DNA of 64,000 bases from Rhodococcus sp. IEGM 1409 (GTDB taxonomy: Bacteria; Actinomycetota; Actinomycetes; Mycobacteriales; Mycobacteriaceae): positions 730,760-794,759 of the forward strand of contig NZ_JASHKN010000002.1 in the NCBI RefSeq assembly GCF_030056735.1, read 5' to 3'. Shown in pieces: positions 1 through 11,600 of the stretch; position 1 is the stretch's first letter; the number at the start of each line of letters is the position of its first letter. Under the pieces are notes generated by a model. It saw only the letters and a list, made by a program, of their open reading frames with translations. It made no database searches and was not told the DNA's origin. A program made the position numbers and the translations under genes.

Positions 1-1
1 T

Positions 2-1249
2 ATCGTGGCCGACCGTCATGGCGGGTTCGACTACCGCGCATTGGCGCGCGAGGTGAACGAAGGCCTCGAGACTCCGCCTGTTGTGATCGTGGCGGGTGAC
101 CCCGAAGAGTTTGTCGGTTTCGATTCGCTGCGCGGATACGAGGTTCCCGTTCTTGCCGACGTCGATCCGTTGTCGGTCGCCTTTCTTCAGCTTTCCGGTG
201 GCACGACCGGTGTTCCGAAGCTGATTCCGCGAACGCACGCCGACTACCTCTACTCGGTGCGGGCATCCAACCCGATCTGCGGCGTCGACGACTCGACGCG
301 CATGTTGGTGGTTCTTCCTGCTGCGCACAATTTTCCGATGAGTTCGCCGGGCATCCTGGGTGTTTTCCACGCGGGCGGCACCGTGGTTCTGGCGCCGGAC
401 ACCATGCCCTCCACAGCTTTCGGTCTGATCGAATCAGAGCGAATCACGCACGCGTCGTTGGTTCCACCGATCGCTTTGGCCTGGATGGCCGCCCCCAGCA
501 AGGCAGATCACGATCTGTCGAGCTTGCGGGTTCTCGGCGTCGGCGGAGCGAAGTTCAGCGCCGAAGCCGCTGCACGGGTACCCACGGAGCTGGGCTGCAC
601 CCTCCAGCAGGTGTTCGGGATGGCCGAGGGGCTGGTCAACTACACCCGCCTCGACGACACGCAAGAATTGATCGTCAGCACGCAGGGCCGGCCCATTTCA
701 TCCGACGACGAGGTTCGTGTGGTCGATGACGAGGGCGCGCTCGTCGAGCCCGGAACCACGGGCCACCTGCTGACGCGGGGGCCGTACACGATCCGTGGCT
801 ACTACCGCGCGGATGCGCACAATGGCGAGGTCTTCGATGCCGAAGGTTTCTACCGCACCGGCGATCTGGTCAGCGTCACCGATACGGGTCACCTGATAGT
901 CGAGGGGCGCGCAAAGGACCAGATCAACCGCGGTGGCGAGAAGGTGGCAGCCGAGGAGATCGAAAACCACCTGCTCTCGCATCCTGCTGTCCACGACGCG
1001 GCCGTCGTCGCTGTTCCCGACGAGTACCTGGGCGAGCGAACGTGTGCAGTCCTGGTGATTGCCGGCGAAGCGCCGACTGTCGGCGAGATCAAGCGATACA
1101 TACGAGGCCGAGGCGTTGCGGCGTACAAGGTTCCGGATCGAGTGGAATTCGTGACCGAGTTCCCCGTCACCGGCGTCGGAAAGACCAGTAAGGCGGCCTT
1201 GCGCCGTGTTCTCAGTGAATCGATTGCGGCGCAGACGCTGTCGAGTTGA
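2..1249 (+). CDS. dhbE: 2,3-dihydroxybenzoate-AMP ligase (5' end outside the window)
   Basis: This stand-alone adenylating enzyme activates 2,3-dihydroxybenzoate with ATP and loads it on an aryl carrier protein to start catechol siderophore synthesis. About 415 residues are visible. EntE/DhbE proteins are near 540, so roughly 125 N-terminal residues lie off the left edge. Visible core motifs are [16 protein letters not shown] (phosphate-binding loop), HNFPMSSPG (the Asn-aromatic substrate pocket typical of aryl-acid ligases), YRTGDL, the hinge region [12 protein letters not shown], and [10 protein letters not shown] with the catalytic lysine. It is followed 36 bp later by an isochorismatase gene on the same strand, the usual partner. 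DHB rather than salicylate is favoured because of that isochorismatase; this is inference. Confidence 0.93.
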   Translation: MVADRHGGFDYRALAREVNEGLETPPVVIVAGDPEEFVGFDSLRGYEVPVLADVDPLSVAFLQLSGGTTGVPKLIPRTHADYLYSVRASNPICGVDDSTRMLVVLPAAHNFPMSSPGILGVFHAGGTVVLAPDTMPSTAFGLIESERITHASLVPPIALAWMAAPSKADHDLSSLRVLGVGGAKFSAEAAARVPTELGCTLQQVFGMAEGLVNYTRLDDTQELIVSTQGRPISSDDEVRVVDDEGALVEPGTTGHLLTRGPYTIRGYYRADAHNGEVFDAEGFYRTGDLVSVTDTGHLIVEGRAKDQINRGGEKVAAEEIENHLLSHPAVHDAAVVAVPDEYLGERTCAVLVIAGEAPTVGEIKRYIRGRGVAAYKVPDRVEFVTEFPVTGVGKTSKAALRRVLSESIAAQTLSS

Positions 1250-1285
1250 TCGGTTCTCACTCCCACTCTCTCGAGGAGATAATTC

Positions 1286-1933
1286 ATGGCGCTACCCACC
1301 GCAGTCCGATACGAGATGCCCACCGAGTTTCCGCAGAATCGGGTCGACTGGACTCTCGATCCTTCCAGGGCGGTGCTGCTTCTGCACGACATGCAGGAGT
1401 ATTTCGTGAACGCGTACGACCGAAGCGTCGACCCGCTCCAAACCGTGGTTCCGAACATCGACCGCCTTCGTTCGTCGGCGCGAGCTGCCGGAATGCCGAT
1501 CGTCTACACCGCACAACCGGGTGATCAGGATCCCGAGGAGCGCGCGTTGCTGTCGGATTTCTGGGGACCGGGACTGAAGGCAGATCCTGCTCACACCGAC
1601 GTGATCGCCGAGTTGGCTCCGCATCCGGTCGACGTCATGCTCACTAAATGGCGCTACAGCGCCTTCATCAAGACCGACTTGCGTGAGCGGCTGCGCGAGA
1701 GTGGACGTGACCAGCTGGTCATCACCGGAATCTATGCCCACATCGGTTGCCTGACTACCGCTTTGGACGGGTTCATGCAAGACGTGCAGATCTTCTTCGT
1801 AGGCGACGCGGTGGCCGACTTCTCCCTGGACGAGCATGTCGGTGCACTCGAGTACGCGGCCGGACGCTGCGCCTCGGTCACCCGAACCGATGACCTGGTC
1901 AAGGCGATGAGCGCGGAAACGGTTTCGGCCTAG
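1286..1933 (+). CDS. dhbB: Isochorismatase lacking the aryl carrier domain
   Basis: It hydrolyses isochorismate to 2,3-dihydro-2,3-dihydroxybenzoate and pyruvate, the middle step of DHB synthesis. The 215 residues cover the cysteine-hydrolase-like fold: LLLHDMQEYFV with the catalytic Asp, LTKWRYSAF with the Lys, and ITGIYAHIGCLTTA with the Cys. EntB and DhbB are about 285-312 residues because they end in an aryl carrier domain with a GGxS phosphopantetheine site. Here the protein stops at about the end of the hydrolase domain, so the carrier must be a separate protein. The ATG is preceded by GAGGAG at 7 nt. It lies directly downstream of dhbE and is probably co-transcribed. Confidence 0.92.
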   Translation: MALPTAVRYEMPTEFPQNRVDWTLDPSRAVLLLHDMQEYFVNAYDRSVDPLQTVVPNIDRLRSSARAAGMPIVYTAQPGDQDPEERALLSDFWGPGLKADPAHTDVIAELAPHPVDVMLTKWRYSAFIKTDLRERLRESGRDQLVITGIYAHIGCLTTALDGFMQDVQIFFVGDAVADFSLDEHVGALEYAAGRCASVTRTDDLVKAMSAETVSA

Positions 1934-1939
1934 GCGTGA

Positions 1940-1968
1940 ACGGCGACGGGTGGGCCACCCGTCGCCGT
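1940..1968 (+). terminator. Strong GC hairpin after dhbB
   Basis: ACGGCGACGGGTGG and CCACCCGTCGCCGT are perfect 14-nt inverted repeats around a single central base, so the stem would close on a small loop. It begins 6 bp after the dhbB stop and ends 12 bp before the next start codon. No T-tract follows, so it may be a factor-dependent terminator, an attenuating hairpin or an mRNA 3' stabiliser. Confidence 0.6.
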
Positions 1969-1980
1969 ATTGTCAGGTGT

Positions 1981-2433
1981 GTGAAGACTTTGTTGGTGGT
2001 TCACCACTCGCCCTCGCCGACAACCCACGAATTGTTGGATGCGGTCCTTGCCGGGGCTCGCGATCCCGAGATCGAGGGCGTCGAGGTGAAGGTGATGCCG
2101 GCGTTGGCTGCGACCGTGCCCGACGTACTCGCTGCTGACGGATATCTTTTCGGTACCACCGCCAATTTCGGATACATGTCGGGTGCGCTCAAATACTTCT
2201 TCGACACCACGTACTACCAATGCCTCGGTGCGGTTTCGGATCGGCCGTACGGACTGTGGGTTCACGGAAACAACGACACTGCTGGTGCTGTGTCGTCGGT
2301 TCGCAAGCTCGCCATCGGGCTCGGATTGGTTGCGGTGGCGGATCCGCTCGAAGTGACTGTGAGCGTGGACAAATCGGTGCGCAATCGTTGTTCTGAATTG
2401 GGCGGAACCGTCGCGGCAACGCTGATGGACTAG
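1981..2433 (+). CDS. Flavodoxin-like / NADPH-dependent FMN reductase family protein
   Basis: A 150-residue protein with a flavodoxin-like fold. The N-terminal strand and phosphate loop are LLVVHHSPSPTTHELLDAV, and the second flavin loop is GTTANFGYMSGALKYFFD, close to WrbA/FMN-reductase sequences. It probably binds FMN and reduces flavins or quinones; the substrate cannot be read from sequence. The GTG at 1981 is chosen because homology begins there; upstream in-frame sequence falls in the hairpin. Its place between dhbB and the NRPS suggests, but does not show, a role in iron release. It could equally be an unrelated gene. Confidence 0.75.
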   Translation: MKTLLVVHHSPSPTTHELLDAVLAGARDPEIEGVEVKVMPALAATVPDVLAADGYLFGTTANFGYMSGALKYFFDTTYYQCLGAVSDRPYGLWVHGNNDTAGAVSSVRKLAIGLGLVAVADPLEVTVSVDKSVRNRCSELGGTVAATLMD

Positions 2434-2560
2434 CCTTCACGTTCCTTGTTCCGGTTCACGAAAGATCCTGCCCCACAAATTGTTGTGGCTGTGCGTGTCG
2501 ACCCGCGAGCTCGTTGGGTGCTGTCGGTCCGCCAGATTTCCAGGTCGAGGGCGGGGTGGA

Positions 2561-2591
2561 TTGCCCGATTCATCGACATTTAGTTTAGGCT
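2561..2591 (+). promoter_or_regulatory. Possible promoter of the NRPS operon overlapping the iron box
   Basis: TTGCCC at 2561-2566 and TAGGCT at 2586-2591 could act as -35 and -10 elements with a 19-bp spacer. The -10 would lie inside the IdeR box, the arrangement expected for iron repression. This rests on motif inspection only. Confidence 0.35.
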
Positions 2592-2598
2592 ACCCAAA
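2580..2598. promoter_or_regulatory. IdeR/DtxR-type iron box
   Basis: TTAGTTTAGGCTACCCAAA matches the actinobacterial IdeR consensus TTAGGTTAGGCTAACCTAA at 16 of 19 positions, and the central TTAGGCTA is intact. It lies 29 bp upstream of the first possible NRPS start codon. IdeR with Fe2+ represses siderophore genes at such boxes, so the NRPS-receptor-exporter-reductase operon is predicted to be induced by iron starvation. Confidence 0.85.
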
Positions 2599-2608
2599 AA
2601 GATGTTAG

Positions 2609-2624
2609 GTCACCCTTGGGTGAC
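2609..2624. repeat. Inverted repeat in the NRPS leader
   Basis: GTCACCC and GGGTGAC are perfect 7-nt arms separated by TT, between the iron box and the GTG at 2627. In RNA this would hide the region just before that GTG and leave free the later GTG at 2651, which has AAGGGG in front. It could be an operator or a translational element. Confidence 0.4.
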
Positions 2625-2626
2625 TT

Positions 2627-5600
2627 GTGTCCACAGACAAGGGGATCAGTGTGAGCGTTCTTCCAGGTTCGAACTCCGGAGCGGCGAGCGAAGCTACGTT
2701 TGCTCTCACAGGAGCTCAACTGGGGATTTGGAACGCACAGAGACTCGATCCCGAATCCCGGAGCTACCTCGTCGGTGAGGTGCTCGAAATCTCGGGCGAC
2801 GAACCGATCGACACCGAACTTCTGACAGCCGCCATCACGGCGACGATCGGTGAAGCCGAAACCATGCGGTTGCGGATGATCGAGACAGCGGACGGCCCGC
2901 GTCAGTACATCTCCGACGAGCCGGTTGCAGTCATCCCCATCACCGACGTCCGTGACGAGCGCGATCCGGTGGCCGTGGCGCACGCACTGGTCGACGCCGA
3001 GCGCAGCCGGGCCTCCGAGTACTGCCGTTTCATGGTGGAGCGTCCGCTCTACACGTACTCGCTGATCAGGCTGTCCGATCGCGAGATCTGGTGCATCCAG
3101 CTCTATCACCACCTGATCGTCGACGGATACAGCGCAGCCATGATTTCGCGCCGAGTCTCCGCGCACTACACGGCCGCGAAGAAGGGAACCGACGTCGCGC
3201 CAACGCGATTCGGTTCGATGACCGATCTGGTGACCGAGGACGAGGCATACCGGTCGGGCGACCAGTTCGTGGAAGATCGTGACTACTGGCGCGATGTCCT
3301 CACGCCGTTGCCCGCGTTGGACGGACGCGGCCAGCAGGTCACCGGTCCGGCGGAACGAACGATCCAGGTTCGCGAGGTCATCCCCGCCGACGCCCTCAAC
3401 CGCCTCAAAGAGGTGGCAGACTCGACGGGAACAACGTGGGCCGAGGCCCTGATCGCCTGCTACGGCGCGTTTCTCCACCGGTTGCTCGGTGAGACGGATG
3501 TTGTCATCGCGATGCCACTCATGGCGCGCGTGGGGCGCACGGCACTCAAGACGCCGGCCATGGCAGTCAACGTCCTGCCACTCCGGTTGACGATTCGCAG
3601 CCACGATCGACTCGGTGACCTGAGCAAGCAGGTGGCCGCCACGATGAAAAGCCTGCGCGCGCACCAGCGATACCGTGGTGAGAATCTTGCTCGGGACCTG
3701 GGCGTCGCCGGCACCGGCGCACTGCTTCACGGGATCGGGATCAATCTCAAGGCGTTCGACTTCGCCCTCGATTTCGCCGGCGCTGTGGGTGTACTGCGTA
3801 ACGTCGCCGGGGGTCCGCCGGAGGACCTGGGTTTGACGGTGACCCCCATTGCGGACGGCGAAGTTCTACTCGGATTCGAAGTGGACGCGCGTACCAATAC
3901 TCGGGATTCGGTTCAGCGTCGCCTCGCTGGTTTCGTCAGCATCGTCAATGCGATGGTGGGGGAGGGAGATCCTGCCGTCGGTCAGGTGGAGATGATGACG
4001 GCGCCCGAAGCTGCGCGGATTCTTGCCGGCCGTGAGACCGAACCTGTGCCTGGCTCTGTCGACCTCGTCCCCGACGTCTTCGATCGCATCGTCGTCGAGC
4101 ACGCGGATGACACAGTCCTCGTGTGCGGTGAGGACCGTCTGACAGGCGCAGAACTCGGTGGCCGCGTCCACAAGCTCGCCCGGTTGCTTCGGGCCCTCGA
4201 TGTCGGCCCGGACGACATTGTCGGACTTGCGCTTCCGCGTACGTCCGAGATGGTGGTGGCGCTGCTCGCGACATTGAACGCGGGCGCAGCGTACGTGGCC
4301 CTGGATCCGCAGCACCCGGCCGAGCGGTTGCGGGATCTGATCGACGACGCACAGCCGAAGGTCGTGCTCACCACTTCCGCCTTGGCTCAGCAACTCGTCG
4401 GAGATTCTCGGCCAGACCCGCTCGTCCTCGATTCCGACGCAGTGCGCGAGGAACTCCGTGCCAATTCCGAGCTTGCACTGGAACTCGGTGAACTGGCGAC
4501 GGTGCGTCATGGTGATCACCTGGCGTACGTCATCTACACCTCAGGATCGACAGGCAAGCCCAAGGGCGTGTTGGTCAGAAGCGGTGGATTGGCGCACCTG
4601 CTTCACCACCATCGCGCCACCATCTACCGGGACACCGCCGAGCGCGTCGGAAACCGCCAACTGCACACCGCACACACGGCGTCGTTCGCCTTCGACGCGT
4701 CTCTCGACCAGCTGTTGTGGCTGCTGTGTGGTCATCGAGTGCACGTGTACGGCGAAGAACTGCAGAAGGACGCCGTAGCCCTGGTCGCGGCGTTCGAGCG
4801 AGATCGCGTCGACGTGGTCGACACGACGCCGTCGATGGCTGCAGCGATGGTGGACAACGGATTGCTGAGCACGCAGCGGTTGCAGCTCCTTGTCGTGGGC
4901 GGCGAGGCGGCACCGCCGGCACTGTGGGACGCGATCATCGAATCCGGAGTCCCGGCTCGAAACCTGTACGGCCCCACGGAAACGACGGTCGACGCGATCG
5001 CGACCACGGTCGAAGGGGCCGGACCGCGTATCGGGTACCCGCTCGCGGGCACCCGTGCATACCTGCTCGACAGCGCGCTCGAACCGGTCTCCGACGGTGA
5101 ACGAGGGGAGCTCTACCTGGCCGGACCGCAATTGGCCAGGGGATACCTCGGCCGCGCCGGCGCGACCTCCGAGCGTTTCGTCGCAGACCCCTTCGGGGCC
5201 CCGGGAGATCTCATGTACCGCGCCGGGGACGTGGCGCGCTGGGTACCGGGTCGGGGCTACGACTTCATCGGTCGCAGCGACAAGCAGGTGAAGATCCGCG
5301 GACATCGAGTCGAGTTGAGCGAGGTCGAGGCTGTTCTCGGATCGGTTCCCGGAATCGGCGCGGCTGCCGCGCTGATCCGTACGGACGGAGGACGGCCCAG
5401 CCTGGTCGGCTACGTTGTCGCCGCTGTCGGCGCGGCGCTTCCGCCGCAGGAAGAGTTGCGCCGTGACCTCGCCGATCGCGTACCGGATCATCTGGTTCCC
5501 GCCGCAATCGTCGTTCTGGACGAACTGCCGGTCACGGTGAACGGAAAGCTCGATCGTGCGGCACTACCCGCTCCGGCCGTCGAGTCGGAGGGGCGCGCGG

Positions 5601-8600
5601 CATCCACACCGCGCGAAGAAATCCTCTGTGACGTGGTGGCCGAGGTGCTCGGTCGCGAACGCGTCGGCGTGGACGAGGACTTCTTCGGCCTCGGTGGTGA
5701 CAGCATCACGGCAATCAGCGTCAGCAGTCGGCTGCGGGTGCGCGGACTGGTCGTTGCTCCGAAAGAGCTACTTGCACAGCGAGATCTGGGAACCATCGCC
5801 GCTGCGGCGCGTGAAATTGCCGATGAGGCCGACGCCGCTGCAGCGGTCGTGGACGTGGCGACCGGCACCGTGATCGCTCCGCCGATCGTTCGGGCACTGA
5901 TCGACAAGAATCCGACGGACGAGGCAATCGCGGGCTACGCGCAGTGGACCGCAGTGCGCATCGACGACGGCCTCTCGCTCGGTGACCTGCAGTCCGGCGT
6001 ACAGACGGTCCTCGATCACCACGACGCGCTGCGTCTGCTGCTGCGGCGTGAAAACGACAGCGGCACTACCGAATTGATCGTCCGGGACGCCGGCGCGGTA
6101 CGCAGTGAGGGACTCGTTCGCGAGGTGTCCGACAGCTCCGAGCCGTCCCGGATCAGAGAGCTTGCAGAGGCGTCGGCGGCGAGTCTCGATCCGCGCGCCG
6201 GTGAACTCCTGCGAGTTGTGCTGGTCAATACCGAGGCCGGTCGGCCCGATCAATTGATCCTGGTGGCTCACCATTTGATCGTCGACGGTGTGTCCTGGCG
6301 AATTCTGCTTCCCGATCTCCACGAAGCTACCGACGCTGCACGCGAGCGTAGGTCGGCCAGGTTGGCTGCAGGCGGAAGTTCGTGGCGTCGATACGCGGGG
6401 TTGCTCGCAGAATTCGGGACCTCGGGCAGCAGATCATCGGAGCTCGAGTACTGGAAGTCTGCATCGGTGCAGGTGGACGACGCGCCTATCGGCAGCCGTC
6501 GTCTCGACCCGAAAGTCGACGTGAGCGCAACCGCCTCCCGCACGACAACTGTTGCGCCCCCGGCCGTCACCGACGCGTTGCTGACCACACTTCCGGCGGC
6601 GTACCGAGCCAAGGCCGACGAAGTACTTCTCGCGGGATTGATGCTTGCATTGCGCTCGTGGCAGCACAGTCGGGGCCGAATCGGGCTGCCCGCGCAGACC
6701 GTCACCGTCGAGGGCCATGGACGCGACGCGCTCACCATCGACACCGACTTCGCCGGAACCATCGGGTGGTTCACCAGTGAATTCCCGGTTCGAGTGCCCA
6801 CCGACGCGCTGATGACCGCCGATGATCTTGCCGACGCGCTCAGTGGCGGAGCAACCGCCGGGCATCTGCTGCGTGCGGTGAAGGAGGCAAAACGAGCCGT
6901 GCCCGCAGGTGGAGTCGGTTACGGAGTTCTCCGGCATTCGGATCCCGACACTGCCCCTGATCTTTCCGCGTGTGCTGCTCCCGAACTGCTGCTCAACTAT
7001 CTCGGCCGCTTCCCGTCCCTGCCCGGAACCGGATGGCGATTGCCGGAACAGGATGCATTCGCGGTAATCGAACCGGCCACCAAGGCTATGTCGGAAGTGC
7101 TGGCGCTCAACGCATTTGTCCGTGAGGACGGCGCGCCGACGCTGGCAGTCGAATGGACTGCGGCCGGTGCGGTGCTCGACGAAGCGACGATCGTCGAGCT
7201 GCAAGCACATTGGGAAGGGGCGCTTGCTGCGCTGACAGCGCATGCCGCGCTCTTCGACGGTGGTTTGACGCCTTCCGATTGCTCCGCCACGATCTTCGGC
7301 CAGGGCGCCGTGGTCGATCAGGCCGGGATCAACGAACTCGAAGCCGTCCACGGACCACTTGCCGATGTACTTCCGCTCTCGCCGCTACAAGAGGGTCTCT
7401 TGTTCCACGCGGTCCGTGACGGTGCCGCAGACGTCTACACACTCACTGCACGCTTTGATCTCTCCGGCTCGTTGGACGAGGTGAAGTTGGCCAACGCGTT
7501 CGAGACCGTGATCGACAGGCACCCGAACCTGCGCGCCGCCTTCCACTACGAGCAGTTCGAACGTCCCGTTCAGGTCATTCCGCGCGGTGCAAAGGTTGCG
7601 TGGCGTTCGGTCGACCTGACGTCGGTTCCAGCGTCCACTGCATTGCGCTCTGCAGATCAGCTCGAGGACGAGGCCGCCGAGCATGTCTTCGACGTCAGCA
7701 CGCCGCCGCTGCTGCGCGCACTACTCATCAGGCTGCCCGGCGGGGTGCACCGACTGGTCCTCAACGCGCACCACTTGCTCACCGACGGGTGGTCGACGCC
7801 GATCGTCTTGCGCGAGTTGATGAACGTGTACCACGACGGCGATGCGCACCTTCCCACGCCGACGCCGTACCGCGACTACTTGGCATGGATAGCCGGTCGT
7901 GATCAGGACTCTGCCCGTGCAGTGTGGAGTGAGCGTTTACGGGGGCTCGCGGCGCCGACTCTCGTTGCAGACGTAGGGGCGCCGCGAAGTGTGCCCGTCG
8001 CGCTCGAGGTTCCGCTCGCGGCATCGGACGCCGACGCGTTGATCGAACTGGGGCGCGCGCGAGCGCTGACGATCAATACCCTGGTCCAGGGTGCGTGGGC
8101 GGCAACGCTCGCCGAGGCGACAGGACAGTGGGACGTCGTGTTCGGGGCTACCGTGTCAGGTCGACCTGCCGAACTCGCCGGAGTGGAGGGGATGGTCGGG
8201 TTGTTCAGCAACACGATTCCGGCCCGCCTCGACATCGACACGGACGAGCCTTTGCTGGATCAGTTCGTCGGGCTGCAGAACGCGCAGTTCGACATCGTGG
8301 ACGTCGAGCACACCAGTTTGGCCGAGATCGAGCGCATTGCCGGGATCGGGCAATTGTTCGACACGCTGTTGGTGTTCGAGAACTTCCCGAACTCCGGTGC
8401 GGGACAGCCCGCGTCGCACACCCTTCGGGTCGAGGGATTCACCAACCGCGGGGTCACGCACTATCCGATGACGTTGATGGCGCCGCCGAGTACCGGTCTG
8501 GATCTGGTTCTGTACCACGATCCTGCAGTCGTTTCCGAAGCCACAGCGCAGCAAATGGTCACAAGGCTCGCGGAGATCCTGCGTGGGTTGCTGACCGAGC

Positions 8601-11600
8601 CGACAGCTCCGGCATCCGCGGTGCTGACGGTTGTCCGACAGACCCGCCGCGTTGCCGATGCGACGGCTGCCACGAAGAGGTCCGGCGAGCAACGGAAGGC
8701 GATCGACGCCGATCCGGCTGTCGTCGATGCGGTGTGTGCCTGTGTTGCAACGGTGTTGGAGATTTCCGACGTCGATCCGGGCGAGAACTTCTTCACTCTC
8801 GGCGGTCACTCGCTCACTGCGATGCGGTTGGTGGGAAGTCTGCGGAAGCTGGGCATCCGGATCGTCGTCTCGGATGTCTTCGACACCCCGACCCCCCTCG
8901 GACTTGCCTCGACTGCCCACGTCGATCACAAAAAGTTCTCGCCGGATTCGGTTGCTGTCGTTGATCGACCCGCCGTGGACGCGCGAACGGTCCGCCCCCC
9001 GGCAGCGGCTGGAAATCCTGATCACGAGCGGCACTGGGTTCGCACGCTTGCGGGCTTGCCCCTCGAAACGGACCTTCCCTACGACCGCCCGCGCGGCGCA
9101 GAATACCGCCCGCACACCTACGTCCGTCAGCTTCGCGATGCTCGGTTCGGTGACGGCTCGGGATTCGACACGGTGCTGTTGGCTGCCGTCGCAGCGACGC
9201 TGAACGGCTTCGGCGGTGGTCGGGACCTTGCTGTCGGACTGTCCTCGGAACAGGCGGACACCCTCATTCGGGTCGACCTGTCCGGGCGGCCGAAAATTGC
9301 CGATGTCGTTCGACGAGTCGAAGGCGCGTTGTCGGAGGCACGGGCGCATTCCGATATCAGCCTCGACCGAATCGCCGATCTACTCGGGCGTCCCACCAGC
9401 AGCCTGTTCGCTGCCCGTGTCGGCCACTCGCTCGACGCGAGCGTCGACCTCGAATTCGTCCGAACCGCAACAGAACTTCGATTGACGGTCGATGCTGGGC
9501 TGTTCGACGCCGCCACCGCGGACGCATTGCTCGACGGAGTGATCGCGGTCCTTGGTCACGAAAACACCACTGTCGTCGCAGATCTGCGGCTGTCGGAGAA
9601 CAAGTCGGATCGTGACCCGGGCCGACGCGCGACGCGACCGGCAGGTATCTCGCAGTTGTTCGCTCGACAGGTCAGCCGCCATCCCGACGACGTCGCGGTG
9701 GTCTCCGGTGAGGTCGGAATTACTTACGGAGAGCTGTCGGCACGCGTCGACGAACTGGCCCGCGAACTGCTTGCGGTCGGCGCAGGACCCGAGAAGGTAG
9801 TCGCCGTTGCGCTCGATCGTGGTGCTGATCTGGTGGCGGGACTGCTCGCGGTACTGCGCATCGGCGCGGTGTACCTGCCGCTCGACGTCGACTACCCGAG
9901 TGAGCGGCTCGAGTTCATGATCGACGATGCGGCGCCGGTGTGTGTGCTGACCAGTATCCACAGCGCAGGACGACTTCCGTCGGCAGTGCCCACGAGTGTG
10001 TTCGTGGATGGTGAGTTCACCAACGCCGATGTCATGCTTCCTTCGCCACCGGCTGCGGGTGATCACCTCGCATACATGATCCACACCTCCGGCTCGACCG
10101 GTCGCCCCAAGGGTGTGATGGTCTCGACTGCCAACCTCGCGGCCTTCGCAGACACGGTCGTCGAGGATCGCTGGATCAGGCCGGGCGATCGCATTGTCGC
10201 GGTGACAACGGTGTCGTTCGACATTGCGGCACTCGAGCTTCTGTGCCCGCTTGCCGCGGGCGCTACGGTCGTGATCGCCGACCGCACGACGGTTCGCGAC
10301 CCGGATGCGTTGTTGGCGTTGATCTCCGCGAGCAATGCGACAGTGATGCAGGCAACGCCGGCACTGTGGCGAGTGGTCACCGAACACGAGAACGCATCCA
10401 GCCTCGCCGCGGTGCGCGCCTTGGTGGGAGGGGAAGCCCTCCCGCAGGATCTGGCCGACGATCTGGTGGCCGACGCTGCTTCGGTCCGGAATGTGTACGG
10501 ACCCACCGAGGCCACGGTATGGGCTACGTCTTCGGTCATCACGACCGGTGACCGAGTCACGATCGGCCGGCCCTGGACCGATGTGCACGTACGAATCCTC
10601 GACGACGACCTGCGCGAGGTTCCGGAAGGGGTTGCGGGCGAGCTGTATCTGGGCGGCGCGCAGGTGGTTCGCGGATACCTGAATCGCCCCGATCTGACCG
10701 TCGCGCGATTCGTCGCCGATCCTTCTCTGCCGGGGGCACGCCTCTACCGCACCGGAGATCTGGTTCGACGCCGGCGAGGGGTCATGCACTTCCTTCGTCG
10801 TGCAGACGATCAAGTGAAGGTTCGCGGTTTCCGCATCGAACTCGGCGAGGTCGAGGGCGCGCTCGGAACAGTCGCCGGTGTGTTCCGCGCTGCAGCCACC
10901 GTCCGTGTCGATGCGGCGGGTACCGGAAGTCTGCACGGATATGTGGTCCCCGAAGGTGGAACCACGCTCGATTCGGTACTGGTGCGCAAGGAGATTGCGC
11001 GGCTGCTCCCCGAACACATGGTGCCGCAGACCATCACGGTGCTCGAAGCGCTCCCGCTCACTCTCAACGGGAAGGTCGACCGAAAGGCATTGCCCGAAAT
11101 CGCGCCGGATCGTGCGCCGACTCCGCTCGTAGCCCTCGACACAGATCGTCGGGCACGGCTCGAGTCGCTCAGCCCGGGCTGGCAGGACGTGCTGCCGCTC
11201 GGACCTCTGCAGGAAGGCATGTACTTCCAGTCGGTTCTCGACGGTGCCGACGGCACGGATGCCTATCACATGCAGCCGAGATTCGAGTTCTCTGCCGACG
11301 CCGACATCGACGTTCGCTCACTCCGCGCAGCAGGGGATGCGCTCTTGCGGCGTTACCCGAACTTGCGGGCGGGCTTCACTCACGCCGGGTTCGATGCCCC
11401 GGTGCAGTTCGTGCCCAGGGCAGCCGACATGCCCTTCCGAGAGATCGATCTGAGCGCAGCCGCAACCGAGGACATCGATCGCGAGATTCGCGCCGTCGAC
11501 GAGGCCGAATTCGGCAAGCTGTTCGACTTGAGTGCGCCGCCACTCATTCGAATGGTGTTGGTCTGGTTGCCAGGTGGGGGAGCGCACCTCGTCTTCACCC

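Noticed and set aside
9380..11269. 629-codon open frame on the minus strand inside the NRPS
   Set aside because: It is antisense to clear adenylation and condensation domains. Long antisense frames are common in high-GC DNA, and the translation has no recognisable domain.
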